In this document: positions 1 to 13,550 of the stretch, piece after piece | How the letters are laid out: the number at the start of each line of letters is the position of its first letter | Numbering within the stretch: position 1 is the first letter of the stretch | Origin: Mycteria americana | Lineage: Eukaryota; Chordata; Aves; Ciconiiformes; Ciconiidae | Length of the DNA stretch: 64,000 nucleotides | Direction: 5' to 3' | Assembly (NCBI RefSeq): GCF_035582795.1 | Contig: NC_134366.1 | Coordinates: forward strand, 140,640,756-140,704,755 | The notes under the pieces: model-generated | Seen by the model: only the letters and a program-made list of their open reading frames with translations | Databases searched by the model: none | What the model was told of the DNA's origin: nothing | Translations under genes and position numbers: made by a program

Positions 1-42
1 GACGAGGAGAAAGGCAGTGAAATATGCACTATGTGATGAGCT

Positions 43-100
43 AATTCTTCATGGACCACCAGTGAGTGCTCTGCAAGCTACACTTTGAGAACCGTTTCTG
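43..100 (-). mobile_element. hAT/Charlie-like terminal fragment
   Basis: On the minus strand this reads CAGAAACGGTTCTCAAAGTG, then CACTGGTGGTCCATGAAG after a gap. That matches the usual terminal pattern of hAT Charlie-type DNA transposons (CAGTGGTTCTCAAAGTGTGG.., then a GGTGGTCC.. repeat). Only one end is visible; the rest is lost or unrecognisable. Confidence 0.5.
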
Positions 101-3100
101 TAAATGATGCCAAACGAAAGCATGGTCTGATAAAACCAAAGAAAATCATTCTGTCTGCCTCTACCTACCCATAACGTGTGCAATGAAAGCACCAATGCTT
201 GTTCCACTGCTACTCTTGCCACCAAGATTTATGAAAGCTGCAGGTCCATGAAGAAAGTTTAGAGCGAAAAGAGCCTGCCATCAGAAAATCTAAGTGCAAG
301 TGGTGTTGTTAAAGCAACTATTGCAACAGGATGATTTTAATTTTCCTGCAGTTAAAACACTAATTCTCATTATTTGCCACTTGATTTATAACACCAGCCA
401 AGCTTTCTCCTGTTCATGCAGATGTTTTAATATCCAGAGGTGTTCTTTCTTGTTCCATCCCATCCCTTAAATTAAAAGGCTTTCAATTAGGCACAACTCC
501 ATTGATCTGATCTGGCACTAGCCCAAACGGCAAAGTTTGCCAGTGACTCCAGTGGAAGCTGGTTCAGCTCTGCCCAACTGTGTGTGTCGTGGGAGCAGCA
601 CTGCAGGTTTCTCCTTTCCTGTCATGCCACGCCACCATGGCTAGGGTCTGTGAGAGCTGATCAGAAGGAGGAACATGGATGGAGAAGGCCACAACTTCAT
701 TAACAAAACACTTGTCATATCTGAGGAGGTCCAGAGCAAGACTACAGTGCTTCCACCGTGTAATCACAAAGTAGCTTTTCCACAGTCTCTAACACCCTGA
801 CTCTCCTCCCCTCTTCTGTAGAAAAGGTAGTGGAATAGGCACCTCACAAGGCAACACCTCAGGACTTGTGCTTTTTTAGGTTTAAGGTCCACTAGCAAGA
901 TCCCAGTACTCTTTTGCTCCTGGTACTTGGATCTTTTATTTTTCTGTACAAGCTGCCACTTGGAATGGCCTAAAATGTTCCAACAGAAATGACCAGCATT
1001 CAGGTCTAAGTCCTCCACCAATCTGGCTTTTCCTGACATTGTGAAGAAGATGCAAAATTTGCCAGTTTATCTCCAACAACAAAGCCAACTGCTGGACACC
1101 AAAATTAATCACTTGGTGGAATCAAAGTTTTTTAAAATTATATTGTACAAAAAGTCAGAGAGTCTAAACCCTGAGGAAAGAATTTTATTAAGGGGGTAAT
1201 GAAGAAAGAAACAGTTGCTCTCTGTCTGAACTGTGGGAGGCAGAGACATGCTAGAAGAGATGGGATCCAAACTAAGTTCTCTGTCTTGTGCTCTCTCTGT
1301 TCCTTCTAGACATAGCCATGGGATGGTAAATTCATTCCACTTAAAAATCAAGTCTGTAGCAGTCATTTCATTTTGAATTAGGAGGTAAGCTGACTGTGAG
1401 TATAGTCAACGACATAATGGCAGTATTAGCAGCTGAAATACTTAGCAAAGATGCACGTTCATAAACAAAACGTCAGAAAAAACTTGCTTAAATACAGCTG
1501 GATAAATAGCTTACGTAGATAAAGAGGAAAGAGATTACAGATCCTACCATCTGGCCAGTCTCATTCTTGACATGGTCCAATGAAAATTAAATAGACAAAT
1601 CTATACCAAATAACCTTCAGATCCCTGTTTTTCCTGAACAGTTTCCTGCTCCTTCAGCAAGGTAGAAATGTCTTTTTGAGACATACATTTTTTGAGAAGA
1701 GAAGCTAGTTCAGTTATTAGAAGGAATCTTATTGCTCATATTTTTTGAATCAGTTCTGAGACTCCACATGCGCAGGCTCAGATATGTTTAAAAAAACCCA
1801 CCTGTCACTTCCTTCAGCAAGTAGCTTCCCCTTATAATTCAGAAGTTTAAGATTTGCATACATCTGAACTGTGCACCTAGACTCTATATATTCTAAAAAG
1901 GGGAAAGTAAGATCCTACTGATTTTTTCTGTGATTTCTCTCACTCGCTCCCAGAACCAGAAGGTGATTTTAAAGACAAAGGAAAAGATATAAACCTGACT
2001 GGATATAGGGATTAGAACTTGACGAAGAAATAAAAAATACATTTTGGGAACCATTTGCACATAGATAAATGTGCTGATAGATTTTGCATAAAAAATGAAT
2101 CTGGTAGATCGATAAGAGTAAGGAGGAGTAAGAAGTAAGGATACAACTGCAGGATTTGATCAACAAAGCAGGGTGAGAATGCAGCAGACATATAGCCTGG
2201 AATCCAAGAGAAGGCAGAAATCAGAGAAAGTGACAGAAAGAGGAATTGCATAAAAGGTGGGAGGCAGAATAAACACAAAGATGATAGAAACATGCCCATT
2301 AGATGTAACTGAAGTGACAGTTAAAAGAAACCTCTAGCTTAGATTATCTGCTGGCAAAGATAAACCATTTTTGGTAAAATCATTTTTAATCCCTGTAATT
2401 TGTAATTCTATGGCCCACTTTTACATACCAAAATAAACTTTCTCCCACATTCTCTATCACTCTATCATTAGGACTGTTATTTCAACTTTTTGTTTTGAAA
2501 AGTATTCAGCCCTCTAATAGCCCGTCAGGGACAGAAGATTTATTTTATCCCTTTTTTAAAAGAAAATGGTCTTAGAAGCCAAAATTTACAGAAGAAAAGT
2601 GCAGCAGAGTAGTTCCAATACACACCACTTTTTCCAAATGCAGTGAAAGTACAAGATAAGTCAGTCACATGAAGCACAAGACAGTACCGAACAAAAGAAA
2701 AAAGTGATATATTGTTAAGACCGGTCCTGCCTTGGCTGGGAGACAGTTTAATGATCTCATGGGTCTTTCCCAGTTCTAACTTCTACTGTATGATAGCTCT
2801 TCTGACAGTGAGCAAGTGAAGAAAAAAACTAAGGGTAAAAATGAAGCCAACGTTAGACTGAAATGTGTCCCCCAGAGGGGCAACAGGTACGGCATGGCTC
2901 CTCCTTCCTCCAATATGCATGTTGGACAACTTGCATTGCTGCTTAATTTCATCTTTAAGACATCTCACCTTTTTCCTGGGCAGTTGGCTTGCTTCCTTCC
3001 CCTAAAACCAGGTCCTGTTAAAAGGAACATAGGAGAATTTTAGTATTCTCATTTCAGGTTTTCACCATCTTACACCAGTTTTATAGCACTGAGCTTTACT

Positions 3101-6100
3101 CCATTCCTTTCATCACAGAGGTCCCTGGTTTCCAGAAGAAAACTAGAGGGTCTAGATATTTTGTCAGTCTCTCTGCTTACTGATCTTCTTTCTGTTCTGC
3201 TGCAGAATTCATAGCCAGCACCTATTTCTGGTGGCTGAGGATATTCAGCATCTTGGTCAAGCCGCATACACTCACTTTCCCTTCTACAGGAAGCAGTTGC
3301 CATTCATTCCCGCAGCTAGAACATTACCTCAGGTACGCATGTGTCCTGCCACTGGTCCTGATTGATTCTGCCCTGCCCCACTCACAGGCATGGAGAATGC
3401 CTCTTGGCCCCTGCTCATTATTGAAATATTAAGTACCTTACAATAACCAAACCCATTATTTTTTACTAGTTTGGGCTATCTTGATCATCCCAATACTTCT
3501 CATCATCATCTTGTTACATTTTATATTTCTCACCTGTTTATCAGTACTGGAGTGGGCTTTGTCACTGGCCTTGGTGGGACAAAGAGACCCCTTATGGCCA
3601 ACCTTCAGAAACTGAGAATGACAAATGGGAACCAGTTCCAGCTTGTATTCAACATTGTATGTGAATTATAGCAATTTGCTGCTAATGGAGTTTTATTGAA
3701 GAGATGATTCATTCACTCTCTCAAGCACTAATTCAGTCAGTCCTTATTTTGGAAAGCAAAATATGGGTCAGACTTGAACTTTCAGATGTTTATCCTACCA
3801 GGGAAGATTTTTGGGGAAGGAGGAAGAGTCATAATCCTCCAGTTTCACCATACAGTGTTTCTGTGCTTTGTAGAGAGAAGAGTGTAGAGTAGAGGGAAGA
3901 AGCTGACAGCTTTGTCATCAATATTATAGTGGCATCCAGACATGGTCTGCCACGTATAACCTTCCCTCCACTGTCTGCATTCATGTATAGAAAAGGGAAA
4001 GGGATATGATGCATTTTGTATAGACAGAAGGAGTTATATTTAGAAAGGGGAGAGTTAGTCTCTGTAGACCACTGTAATCTGTATTCAGTCAGTTAATAAA
4101 AAAACCAGATTCAAATATTTTGGGCAACTATAGGCATGAGAAAAAGAGCTGTAATGTTGGATAAAGGGACATGGACACATTTGAGACAAGTGTCATTAAA
4201 GTCTGTGTGGCACATGATATTATCTTTTTTTATATACATATGCTGCTTTTAAACAAAAGAGCTATTTATTAAATGGCTTAAATTTGAAAGGTTATTCAAG
4301 TTGATTTGGTATGTTCTGGCTGTGGTCTCATGCCCTATTACTGACATGAGTCCATCTGTAGGAGCTTTAATGCTGCACCTTTAATGGAGAGAGCATATCA
4401 CATTCATATGAGTTGAAAGTGTGAAGGAAAAATTCCCAAAGTGTCTAACCTAAGGTTTCACCACATAATGAGCCTTCTTGTTCTCCATCTACTTAATAAG
4501 GTGTGAGTATCTTGAAGATCATGTGAAAATCAACATGACTAAACAAAGGTAATTTCACCACCCACTCTTCTTCCCTAAAACAAAGTGTTCTAGGCAACTA
4601 TGTGTAAATCCATGGGATATGGTACTACAGCTGTCATCACATCAAGTCAGACAATATAAGAATCATCTTTTCAGAAGCTGTATTAGCCAAGATATATGTT
4701 ATATGGTTTTGATTGTGTGATATTTGTGTTGGATTAACAGTACAAAGTGTTGAGATTATGCAATGCGTTTTACTTTACGCTACTCCTGGAGTGTTAATAA
4801 TTGAGTTTCTTCCAATTATGTCATTCTAGTTGTGCAATCTTCAAATTTCACCAATTTTACGTTTCCTCTCATTATGTATTAACATATAATCAGATATTAC
4901 AAAATCCTATAAAACAGCAGACTCTACAAAACCTAATACTTATTCTGTAAGTAGAACATAATTCTTCACAAAATAAACCCAGAATTAGTGTTAATATAGC
5001 AGAAGAGTAGAGAGCTATGATAGTAGCTTTAGCAGTCCAGCTTGAGCTTCCCTGCCAACGCCTTATAACAATAATTTGTCTGATGGCCCTTTCTGAAAGC
5101 CCAGGTGATCCTTCTGACAGACGCAGTGAGCATAATAGGTTTCATAAGGTATAGAGGAAAAAGAGTTAGAGCTTAATTTTGCAAAATTTTCATCCATAAG
5201 TTTGATACTCCTGAAAAAAGAATTTCTGTTGGAGCATCTCAGTCTAATTTTTTCTTCCTTTTGGAAAATAAAGGCATTTTGGGAATTTCAACATAAGGTT
5301 TTTCTTATGGTGTTATTTTGTAAAATAAATATATTGTCATAATATATGAAGTCAAAATCAGAACAAAGTATTTTGACTGATTCAAAGATAATTACTTTTT
5401 TAAAAACATCTTTTCTTTTAAAAATGTTTTCATTTTATTGAAAGTTGTAAAATATCATTTCAGTTTAATCTCTATTAGCATAAAAGTGTCCTCGAAATAG
5501 TCTAAAAATCACATTTTGTAATCTTTACGTGCAGCATGTGTGAATTGCCATTCTGTTTGAAATTACAGATGACACTGAATTTCTTTTAATGTAAATTGCC
5601 TTTTTCAAGATCCTTGGTAGAAGAGAATTTTATTAAAAAGTGGACTTTTTTCAGTTTCTGTTTCTATAGCACAATTTTTACTAGGATGAAAGGCGACAGG
5701 AACAACTGTTAGCTTACCAATATCTGTGACATGCCCTAGACAGTATAATTTTATCTGCACTGGTCAACTGATCCATGTCTACCCTTCAGAAGAGAGAACA
5801 GCTGCAACCTGTTAGCACATAGGAACTGTCACTTCCCCTGTCTACCCTACCGTTGTAACACTGCTAGTTTGGCATGTTGGCTATCACCTGCCAAGGGCCA
5901 TGTGCTATGGAAGACACAAAACTGAGGTCTTCTCAAAGAGGACAGTGTGGCCTTCTTGAAGGAGCAGGACCTTGTCTCCAACTCCCTTCTGCAGCATGGA
6001 AGCAAACTGAGGTCAGCAGTGAGCAAGTATGAGGAGTGTAACGGAGTGTAATGGTTGCTGTTGCCTACTACTAGACCTACCTACGTGCCAGCGTGGGAAG

Positions 6101-9100
6101 GGACTTTCTGGTTGTTTCTCTCCTCTCTTCTCACATAATTTAGGAATTGCTGCTGGAATACTTCAGGTCCTTGGACTGTGGACCCCGTGCTCCCAGGATC
6201 CTCAGTTGCTGAGGATCCACTAAAACAGTTGAGCAAAAGGGCTTAGCTGTATTGAGGATGGGCACTGCAGCATTTTTAACTTCCTGCCTAGAGGAATTTA
6301 TGGCCTTAGTTTCAGTCAGTTGAGGGAGTGCATGGGGAGTATGAAACAGCTAGTACTGGGTGAGAAACTGTCTAAAGTATCCATTGGGAAATGCTGACAT
6401 AAGAGGGAAGAGGGCCATCCTAGAACATTCAGGAACAGAAGTGCTCACTCAGGGTGCAAACTCCTTCCAGAAAGCAAGGTAAACAAAACCCTTACTGATC
6501 ACATTCCAGCTGACACTTTATTTATGGGGCCTTTGGGACAAAATGGAAGCAAGAATATTTCTATCTGTGACATCAGTGCTTTGTGCTAAACCTTATCCTG
6601 GAGGTTTGCTCTTATAGGTAGTTGCTCATCAGGTGAGTGGCTTGATTAAGCCCTTCACAAGAGACAGAAGTAGGAAGTCACAGTAAGAGCATCATAGGGA
6701 CACTTAAGCATCTGCTCAGCTCTATCAGAAGTTACTGCATCCGAGCACATCTGGATTTATAGGGAAAATGTGCTGCACCATAGCGGTTACAGTAGGAGTC
6801 TGAAGCTCCATGTTTTTGGTGTAGCTCTTAAAGGGCTCCATTTTTTTAATGGATCTGCTGCAGGCACAGGGAAAGCTTGGACCTGAAGTGCTCTGAAGGA
6901 ATAGTTTGAAAACCATGAGTAAGCTCAAAGCAAGTCCCCTACTGAGAAATGCAAAGAAATGTTTATTTTCAAAGGAAAATAACAGTTGGTTTCAAAACAA
7001 TCTTGTATTTCCAACAGAGTTATTTGTAGGAAAAAAAGTATGAAAATACTGGAATGAAGTGCAATCACAAGAATGTAGGGTGAAGTTAACAACAGCAAGG
7101 CTGACATTATGAAAAATTCTAGGATTCAGCCTCCCTTGCCAAAGCATACATAAGTATATGTAGTGCTGTTAATGAGACATATACCCTAACACCAGACAGT
7201 ATAATTATGTCTGAGGATTATTATAAAAGCTAAATAGGTGTTAATTGAACATTTCCCTTTTTTTTTTGCTGGCCCCTCCCCTTGTCTCCAAGATCATTAG
7301 CTCCTTGGCAATTGCCTTGTCCCCTCACCACAAGACTGGAGGGAACTCCAGGCAGTCAAGAGATGGAAAGGGCCCAGCAGTTCCACCCTGTGACTCCATT
7401 TGTAGTGCTGAATAGAAGACAACCTCTTTTAATAATACTCCAGCACCTCTGTTTGAGATCGTGCCATTAATCTGTAGCCGTTACATTCCCTGGAGCTGGC
7501 AGAAGGACATCATAAGCACACTGTTCATTAAAGGGGAAAAAAACCCTCCATCAACTGAAAAAAGTCTATCCTTCATGTAGGGACAGGAAACCATCAGTGG
7601 AATCAAACCTCCCATGGCGCTGAGCTAACTGCATCTCATTACAGAGGCATTAGTGAAGAGCTGTATAATCACTTTTTTATGGCTTAACAGGTAGAAAAGC
7701 CGAATTTAGTACAACTAATTGCCTCTTGGGAATAGACAGTGACCACTCCTGAGTGACAAACACTTTTGATCTCGGATTTATGTTACTAATTTCTTCCAGA
7801 AGATACTGATGATAGCAAATTCCTGGAACTTCTCAGGTATCACTCAAAACTTCCAAAGGAATGTTTTTGTTGTTATTTCCTCTGCTAACCCAGAAGCAAA
7901 GTATGACCCAAACTATTTCACTAGGAAAACTTATATTTCTTCATAAAAATAATTCTGCCTTTGCTCCTGTGTCCAATGTTTTGGGGGACTATTTTGTTAC
8001 AGTATAAACACATTAAGTATATTACCCTATGTATACAAATATTAGTACATATTTTTCAGTCAATGATTTAGAGACTTTTAATCAAAAACAAAAACCAAAA
8101 TAAATGAATATATTGACTATTTTTATAAAGGTACAAATCAGCAAAAATTACCCTTTTTAACTCCATAAGCCAGAAAAAGAATTATTATTACTGGAATAAA
8201 TAACTTGACTGCTAAATATAAACTGGAGTCAAAATTACAAACTCTCAAGACTTTTCTGGTTGATATTCAATCCGAGTGGATAATATGAACAGATGAGTCC
8301 TTTCCAAAACACCGGATCAGGATAGGACTTTAGTAATAGATATCTATGTTACTTCTCAGTGTCCTTGTTTTGTGTATGACAACTGGCTTCAAAGTCTAGT
8401 CCCCTTCCTTGCCTGAAGGGAGCTTAAAACCGCAGCTGTAGGATGCTGCGGTAATGCAGTGACAGTGCAAGGCTCTACCGTAGCCTTGGTGAAGCTGCTA
8501 TTACTTTACAGAAATAATTTATTTCAGTAAGTAAAGGGTCCCAGTCTGCCCTTTCCAGGGAGTCCTTTAACTCATTGGACAATCGTTCTCACTTTTTCAT
8601 GCCTTTTCTCCTTCAACATAAAATTAAATATTCGACGTGAACTACAAGAGAAAGTGACACAGAGACCATCCTGGAACATACCACAGCCTGGCAGTTTATG
8701 TTGTCTTCTGGGAGTGGGAAAAAACTTCTGGTGAAGGAGGGATCAAAAATGTTAAAAGCACCCAGAGCTTTAATGACTGGCGTATCAAGTAAGACAGAAA
8801 TTACTCTTTCAGCTAGCTTGGGAATGTGTGGGAAGGGGGGACATGGGGAGGTGTTGATAAGCACGATCATCTACCAAATCAAACTGTATTTTGAGAGAAG
8901 TGGAGGAATGCACATTTTATGAGCCCTGAAGGAGTTGAGCTATGAGAAAGGAACTCTGCAGTTTACTGCTGTCAGATTACAGGCAGATATGTACATACCT
9001 AGTAAAAAGGTTTTGGTACCATAGCAACATTAGTAATGGAAACATAGGCTCTGAAAGAGCTAAGTTTTGTTAGTCCTAGATGGCAGTTTTGTGAGTGCCA

Positions 9101-10500
9101 GCGTTGACTTGAAATAAAGTTTTTCTGGAATTTAGATGCTTAAGTAGCCATTGAATGTCTAATGGTCAGATAACCATTTAATAGACAGCCAAAAGACTGG
9201 GACGGGAGGAGGAAAAAAACATTAGAACTCTTTTTAATTTTTTCCCAGTAGTTCCACCTGAGCTAACCCTATTTCCTCCTGATCCAGAATGACAGGATCA
9301 ATAGAGTTCTGATAGTTTATACCCACTGAAGATCTGGCTTTTACTTGTTAATTTTATAAGGTTTTCACTGAAATTACTTGAAAGCTTTCTGAAAAATGTC
9401 TCTGAGGAACAGACCTCTCTTAACAAAACTCAGCACAGAGCTAATCGAACAAGGTGTGAACAGACTCATTTCAAATCCTTTGGGATTAGAGATTTTAATG
9501 TAAATGTCTAGGGAGAATGTGAGTACATTTTTTGATGGTTTTTATTTCCAGTGTTTTTTAACCCAGTTATTTCCAGCTAGCCACATTTCTGCAATATGAT
9601 GGTATCATCTGCTTTTTAAAAAAATATATTGTCTGTAAATACAAGGAATTACAGCAGAGAGAATCCTAAATCCTATATGGGTTTCATCAGGTGAAGCATT
9701 TAAGTACTTGAAGGCCAGTTTGCAAAGCTCTGTTTAGCTGTTGTGAGTCTTTCAATCTTTCAGAGTTTCTACCAAAGATGACTTGCTTTTCACCTTCCTC
9801 CTCACTTCATTTTTAACCTTGATGTTGAAGATCTGTAAATATTGTCCCTGGGTAAGTTTATTGTAATAGCCACACAAGTGAATTGAGAAGTGTGAAAAAG
9901 GCTCCTGATGAAGGCTAGCCAGATGAAGCATTTTGTTTTCTCCAGTTTTAATACGCTTTTATGGAAACCTGGCAAGGAAGGAGTTCGTTGTTGGAGCTGA
10001 TAATGCTGAATGACATCTCTTGGTTTATGAAAATTATACCCTTTCTCCCATTTTAGGTTTTGTTCTTTTTTTTTCCCCTCAGATAAGAGTCATGGGTCTA
10101 GCAACTTTGCTGCTTTGCCTTTTGAACCTTTAATTTTCTCCAGTACATCCATTACTTTCCTGTTTATTTGGCTCTATCACAGCACTCCACCTCTAGTTAT
10201 GAAGACAGAAAACACTGAATCATTATGAATTAGGCAGGACTGAGAAGAGGCTCCAAAGGGGATACTAGCCAGGGAGAATGCTTGTCTATTTAAAAAGGGA
10301 CCAAGCATGTCCCAAGGCTGCTGTCAAATATAGATCTCCCTCTGTACGGCCTCTGTCTGTGTGTGAGAAGCTTTTATGTTGCTTAACCTTCTGGTACCTG
10401 CTAATGATGTGATCACTGGAGTACACATGTGCTGCAATGAAAACATGATGCACCTCCTCATATGTTTGTTCATCAGTCCTCTCTATTAGCTGACCTAGCA
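101..10500. other. Intergenic, no gene recognised
   Basis: Apart from a possible old CR1 tail at 2,719, I see only unique AT-rich DNA. No open frame exceeds about 100 codons, none resembles a known family, and there is no CpG-rich segment. Known gene order suggests the PI15 gene lies beyond the left edge, but none of its exons is visible. Confidence 0.6.
2719..2794 (+). mobile_element. Probable old CR1 3' end
   Basis: The stretch GATCTCATGGGTCTTTCCCA, followed by GTTCTAACTTCTACTGTATG, resembles a diverged CR1 3' end (GATCT..GGTCCCTTCCAGCCCTA..TTCTATG). No coding part is recognisable. The match is by eye and partial. Confidence 0.45.
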
Positions 10501-10640
10501 GAGTTGCTGTTTTAGCTCAGTGGGTGGAGGTTTGTGGTTTTGGAAGCCACATTTAAATCCCAGAGCTGTGTTTGTGGTTGGCTGATGATCCTGGGGTCAG
10601 TTTGTCTGTGGTCACAGATCATTACACCCTGTAGACAGCA
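10501..10640 (+). mobile_element. tRNA-derived SINE-like relic
   Basis: TAGCTCAGTGGG at 10513-10524 is an exact match to the polymerase III box A consensus (TRGCNNAGYNGG). A decayed box B (TTTAAATCCC) follows at 10552-10561, at tRNA-like spacing. Acceptor and T-stem pairing is mostly lost, so it is not a functional tRNA. The TTGGCTGATGATCCTGGGG stretch after it could be the SINE body. The family is unknown to me, and a decayed tRNA pseudogene is the alternative. Confidence 0.45.
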
Positions 10641-11986
10641 CCTCTCATACCACATCACCAAAAATTATACCCTGTGAACACAGCCATGTCTTCTGAAACA
10701 TCTGAATATTTTAAACTACTATTCTTTTGAAGATTGTGCATGCTAATTGGCTTGGAAAAGACAATTTTTATGAATTTTACCTTTTTGACACATTTAAAAA
10801 ATTTTATTTCTACATATAGTAATTTTCTCAAGTTTGTTGATGAATAGAAGAGAAATTATTTTATATTAATGCACCACAAATAAAGTAATTTGAGAGCATC
10901 TATTACAGAAAAAGAACACAGTGCTTCCACTAACTTCAGTAGGTGTTGGATCAGTCCCTGAGTACAAGAATATGTCAAATTCAGATCAGGCACAAAAATA
11001 ACAAACAGGCCAAATCTTGCTCTTTTTCCTCATACTAAATATTAGAAAAGTTAACTACGTTGTTAAATATACGTCATCAAATTCTCTACATAACTGATTC
11101 CTGTATTTCTACCTAAAAGAGACATAGAATCGAGTCATAGAGCTTCTACTTTCGGAGTAAAGCAAAAGAGCACATGCAGCAGACTGCTGTAGTTGGTAAA
11201 TATGAACTGGATGTGCTTTGCAGGCTTGAAGGCGAAGCTGTAACCTGAAGTTACAGCATCTGTGACTCACAGATCTGAGTAAATATTTGTTTGTTGGAGT
11301 CCATTTCTGCTTTACCAGAAGAGGCAGAGGCTTTCTTATGAGTCTCTGGATGTCCTGCAACTTTCTGTAATTGCTGGCTATACATGTACAAATGTTGGTT
11401 AAAATGACCTGGCATATGCGAGTACACTAACCCGCTTCTTTCATGGATGAGGAAACAAGACTCAATAGTAGGTCGTCTTTTTTTTTTTTTTTCATACAGG
11501 TGCTTCTAAAAATACAGATCACTTTTTAATACGCAATTTTAACCACTGGATGCAAATGTATGTGTTGGAGCTCAAAGCACTTAATCAGAGTTTGATTTTG
11601 CTCACCTTTTGCTTATCTGAGCTCCTCAAAAGTAGAAAAAACATGATGCAAAGTTATAAACTAGTTGATTTATTTCCTGATCTATCAGGATTCTTAAGAG
11701 TGCTATCCTTTAAACATATTTCTGGAAGAGAAATCAATAAAAGCACTCAAAACTAATTTTATAAATGAATGCCACTCCCTCCAGCTATGAGCTTTCAAGG
11801 GGCATATGTTGTACATGGTATGGATCTATTAATAAAGTAACCACAGTAAAACAACCAAGCAACCAACCAAAAAACCCAGGTACTTTAGTGGCAACGTATT
11901 TTGGACTGTGTGCTTGCAGGCTATTATACACTGTAAAAACATGTCTCAACCCCGAAAAGCCAAATCTGAAGAATTTTAGTTAGTTC
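10641..11986. other. Intergenic; two adjacent stem-loops
   Basis: The stretch is unique AT-rich DNA holding a T15 run and two perfect hairpins side by side at 11,237-11,274. No gene or recognised repeat is present. Confidence 0.6.
11478..11492 (+). repeat. Poly(T), 15 bases
   Basis: A T15 homopolymer runs into CATACAGG. Together they resemble an acceptor, but no exon or repeat is recognised around it. Confidence 0.9.
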
Positions 11987-11991
11987 ACTAT

Positions 11992-12107
11992 TGTCGTGGT
12001 TTAGCTTCAGTCAGCAATTAAGCACCACACAGCCACTCGCTCACCGGTGGGATGAGGGAGAGAATCGGAAGAGCAAAATTAACTCTATCCCAGCTGAATC
12101 CAGGACA
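11992..12107 (-). mobile_element. Internally deleted LTR remnant, 116 bp, same family as 44,031
   Basis: Both ends of the LTR family seen at 44,031 are joined here: the TGTCGTGGTTTAGC end and the TTAACTCTATCCCAGC end, the latter closing in CAGGACA. A perfect 5-bp duplication, ACTAT, flanks it at 11987-11991 and 12108-12112. About 450 bases of the interior, including the TATA and polyadenylation regions, are absent. The junction falls in an AAAA run present at both edges of the missing part. Intact ends with an intact duplication mean the loss was internal. Confidence 0.85.
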
Positions 12108-12112
12108 ACTAT

Positions 12113-13550
12113 TAAGTGGCTTACTTCCACACATAAGTTTTTTTCAAACTTAACTGCTTTCTAATAAAGCAAATAGATAAAGCCTCTAACCTTGTCTGGA
12201 ATAGAAGAAACTCCATTATGCAGTAAGTTTATTCATTTTAAGGTTAAGAACTTGTGTTAGGAAGTTGTGTTTGTAGCTCTTCTGTTTACAAGCTGGACTT
12301 TTAGGCAGGAACCATCAGTTTAGCAGCAGAGTCCCATGCTGAAAAGAGCCTTGTTAGGATTTGCATTTTTTTATAGTTGAACACAGGTTATTAGCCCAGG
12401 CGTTTCGCTGCTGCCCACTGTGCTTATCATTTCCTACCTGACCCAATGTACACGATTCCCTGGCAAGTCTCAGAAGGAAATAAATCCCTCTTCAGTATTA
12501 GAAGGTCCTGTGCCTCTCCATCTGGTTCTGTCTAAATCCACTCTTACTTCTAAATGCTCTTAGCTGTTATCCCGCATTGCTTAGTGTTTTGATTGGTATT
12601 GTTCAGGCACCTGCCTATCCTGAGCTCTTCCAGATGCTCCCCTTCATCATGCAGCCCGGAGCAGCTCGGGAAGCTGCAGTCTAAAAACAGAGGCAGATAA
12701 TTATAACGTCACTCACAGAGTGTCCCTGCATCTGGGTATGCCAGCTCTGAGTTGCTGGACTCAATTGCCCTGGTTGGAATATGTTCAGTACCATCTGGAG
12801 AACTGACAGGATGCAGGCATCCTTATACAGATATTACAGAGGGAGGCAGAAAAGGGAGCATTTATGGATCTTATGCTGTCCAAATGATAAAGAAGTGGAC
12901 TGCAAGTTTGTTCTACCATCGAATCATGAAAAAATTTCATTGCTGTAAAATTTGATAAAAAACCCCCATGCAATACAGGGCACCCTTAGCTTAATGTAAC
13001 AAGTCCCCTCTTCCCAACTCCTGAAGAGCTCTTCCTGTACGACATGGGCCCCAACCACAACATATTTAATCAGAGCAGCCCAAAACTCAGTGACTTTGCA
13101 GACACAGACACTGCTTTGCTTAATCATGGAGACAGCCAAACTATCACTGTGGCCATCAGGAGTTTTTTTTTCCAAACAAACCCGAAAATGCTTCACTATG
13201 CTTGCAGGTATTTTGTGTGCCATTACACAAACTTAAGAGTTTTCACAGATTTCTGGATATGGGCTAAATAAGGCAGAATTAACACTTCTCTCGTGGTACT
13301 CTGCAAGTAGCTTTCTTTTCTCCCCATTCTTCTCTTCTTTTCTCTTTCTCAGCATGTTAAAAAATGCTGCATTTGTCAAACTTCAATCTTTATTTCCTTG
13401 CATAAACAAGTCTCCCAGCATTTGGTCTCACCAGCCCCTTCCCCAACCCATTTGCCGCTTACCGTCCCTTCCTTTCAACCATCTTAACCCACTACATCCT
13501 CCTACCCTTTTATTCTCTCTAGCCATCTCTGACTGATAGGATTATGAAGA
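12113..13550. other. Intergenic, nothing recognised
   Basis: The stretch is unique non-coding sequence. A pyrimidine-rich segment precedes the CR1 tail (13,300-13,530). The frames of 60 to 100 codons overlap on both strands and resemble nothing known to me. Confidence 0.6.

Noticed and set aside
7590..7640. tRNA-like box A and box B words on the minus strand (TAGCTCAGC, GGTTTGATTCC)
   Set aside because: The two boxes are only about 19 bases apart, too close for a tRNA or tRNA-derived SINE.
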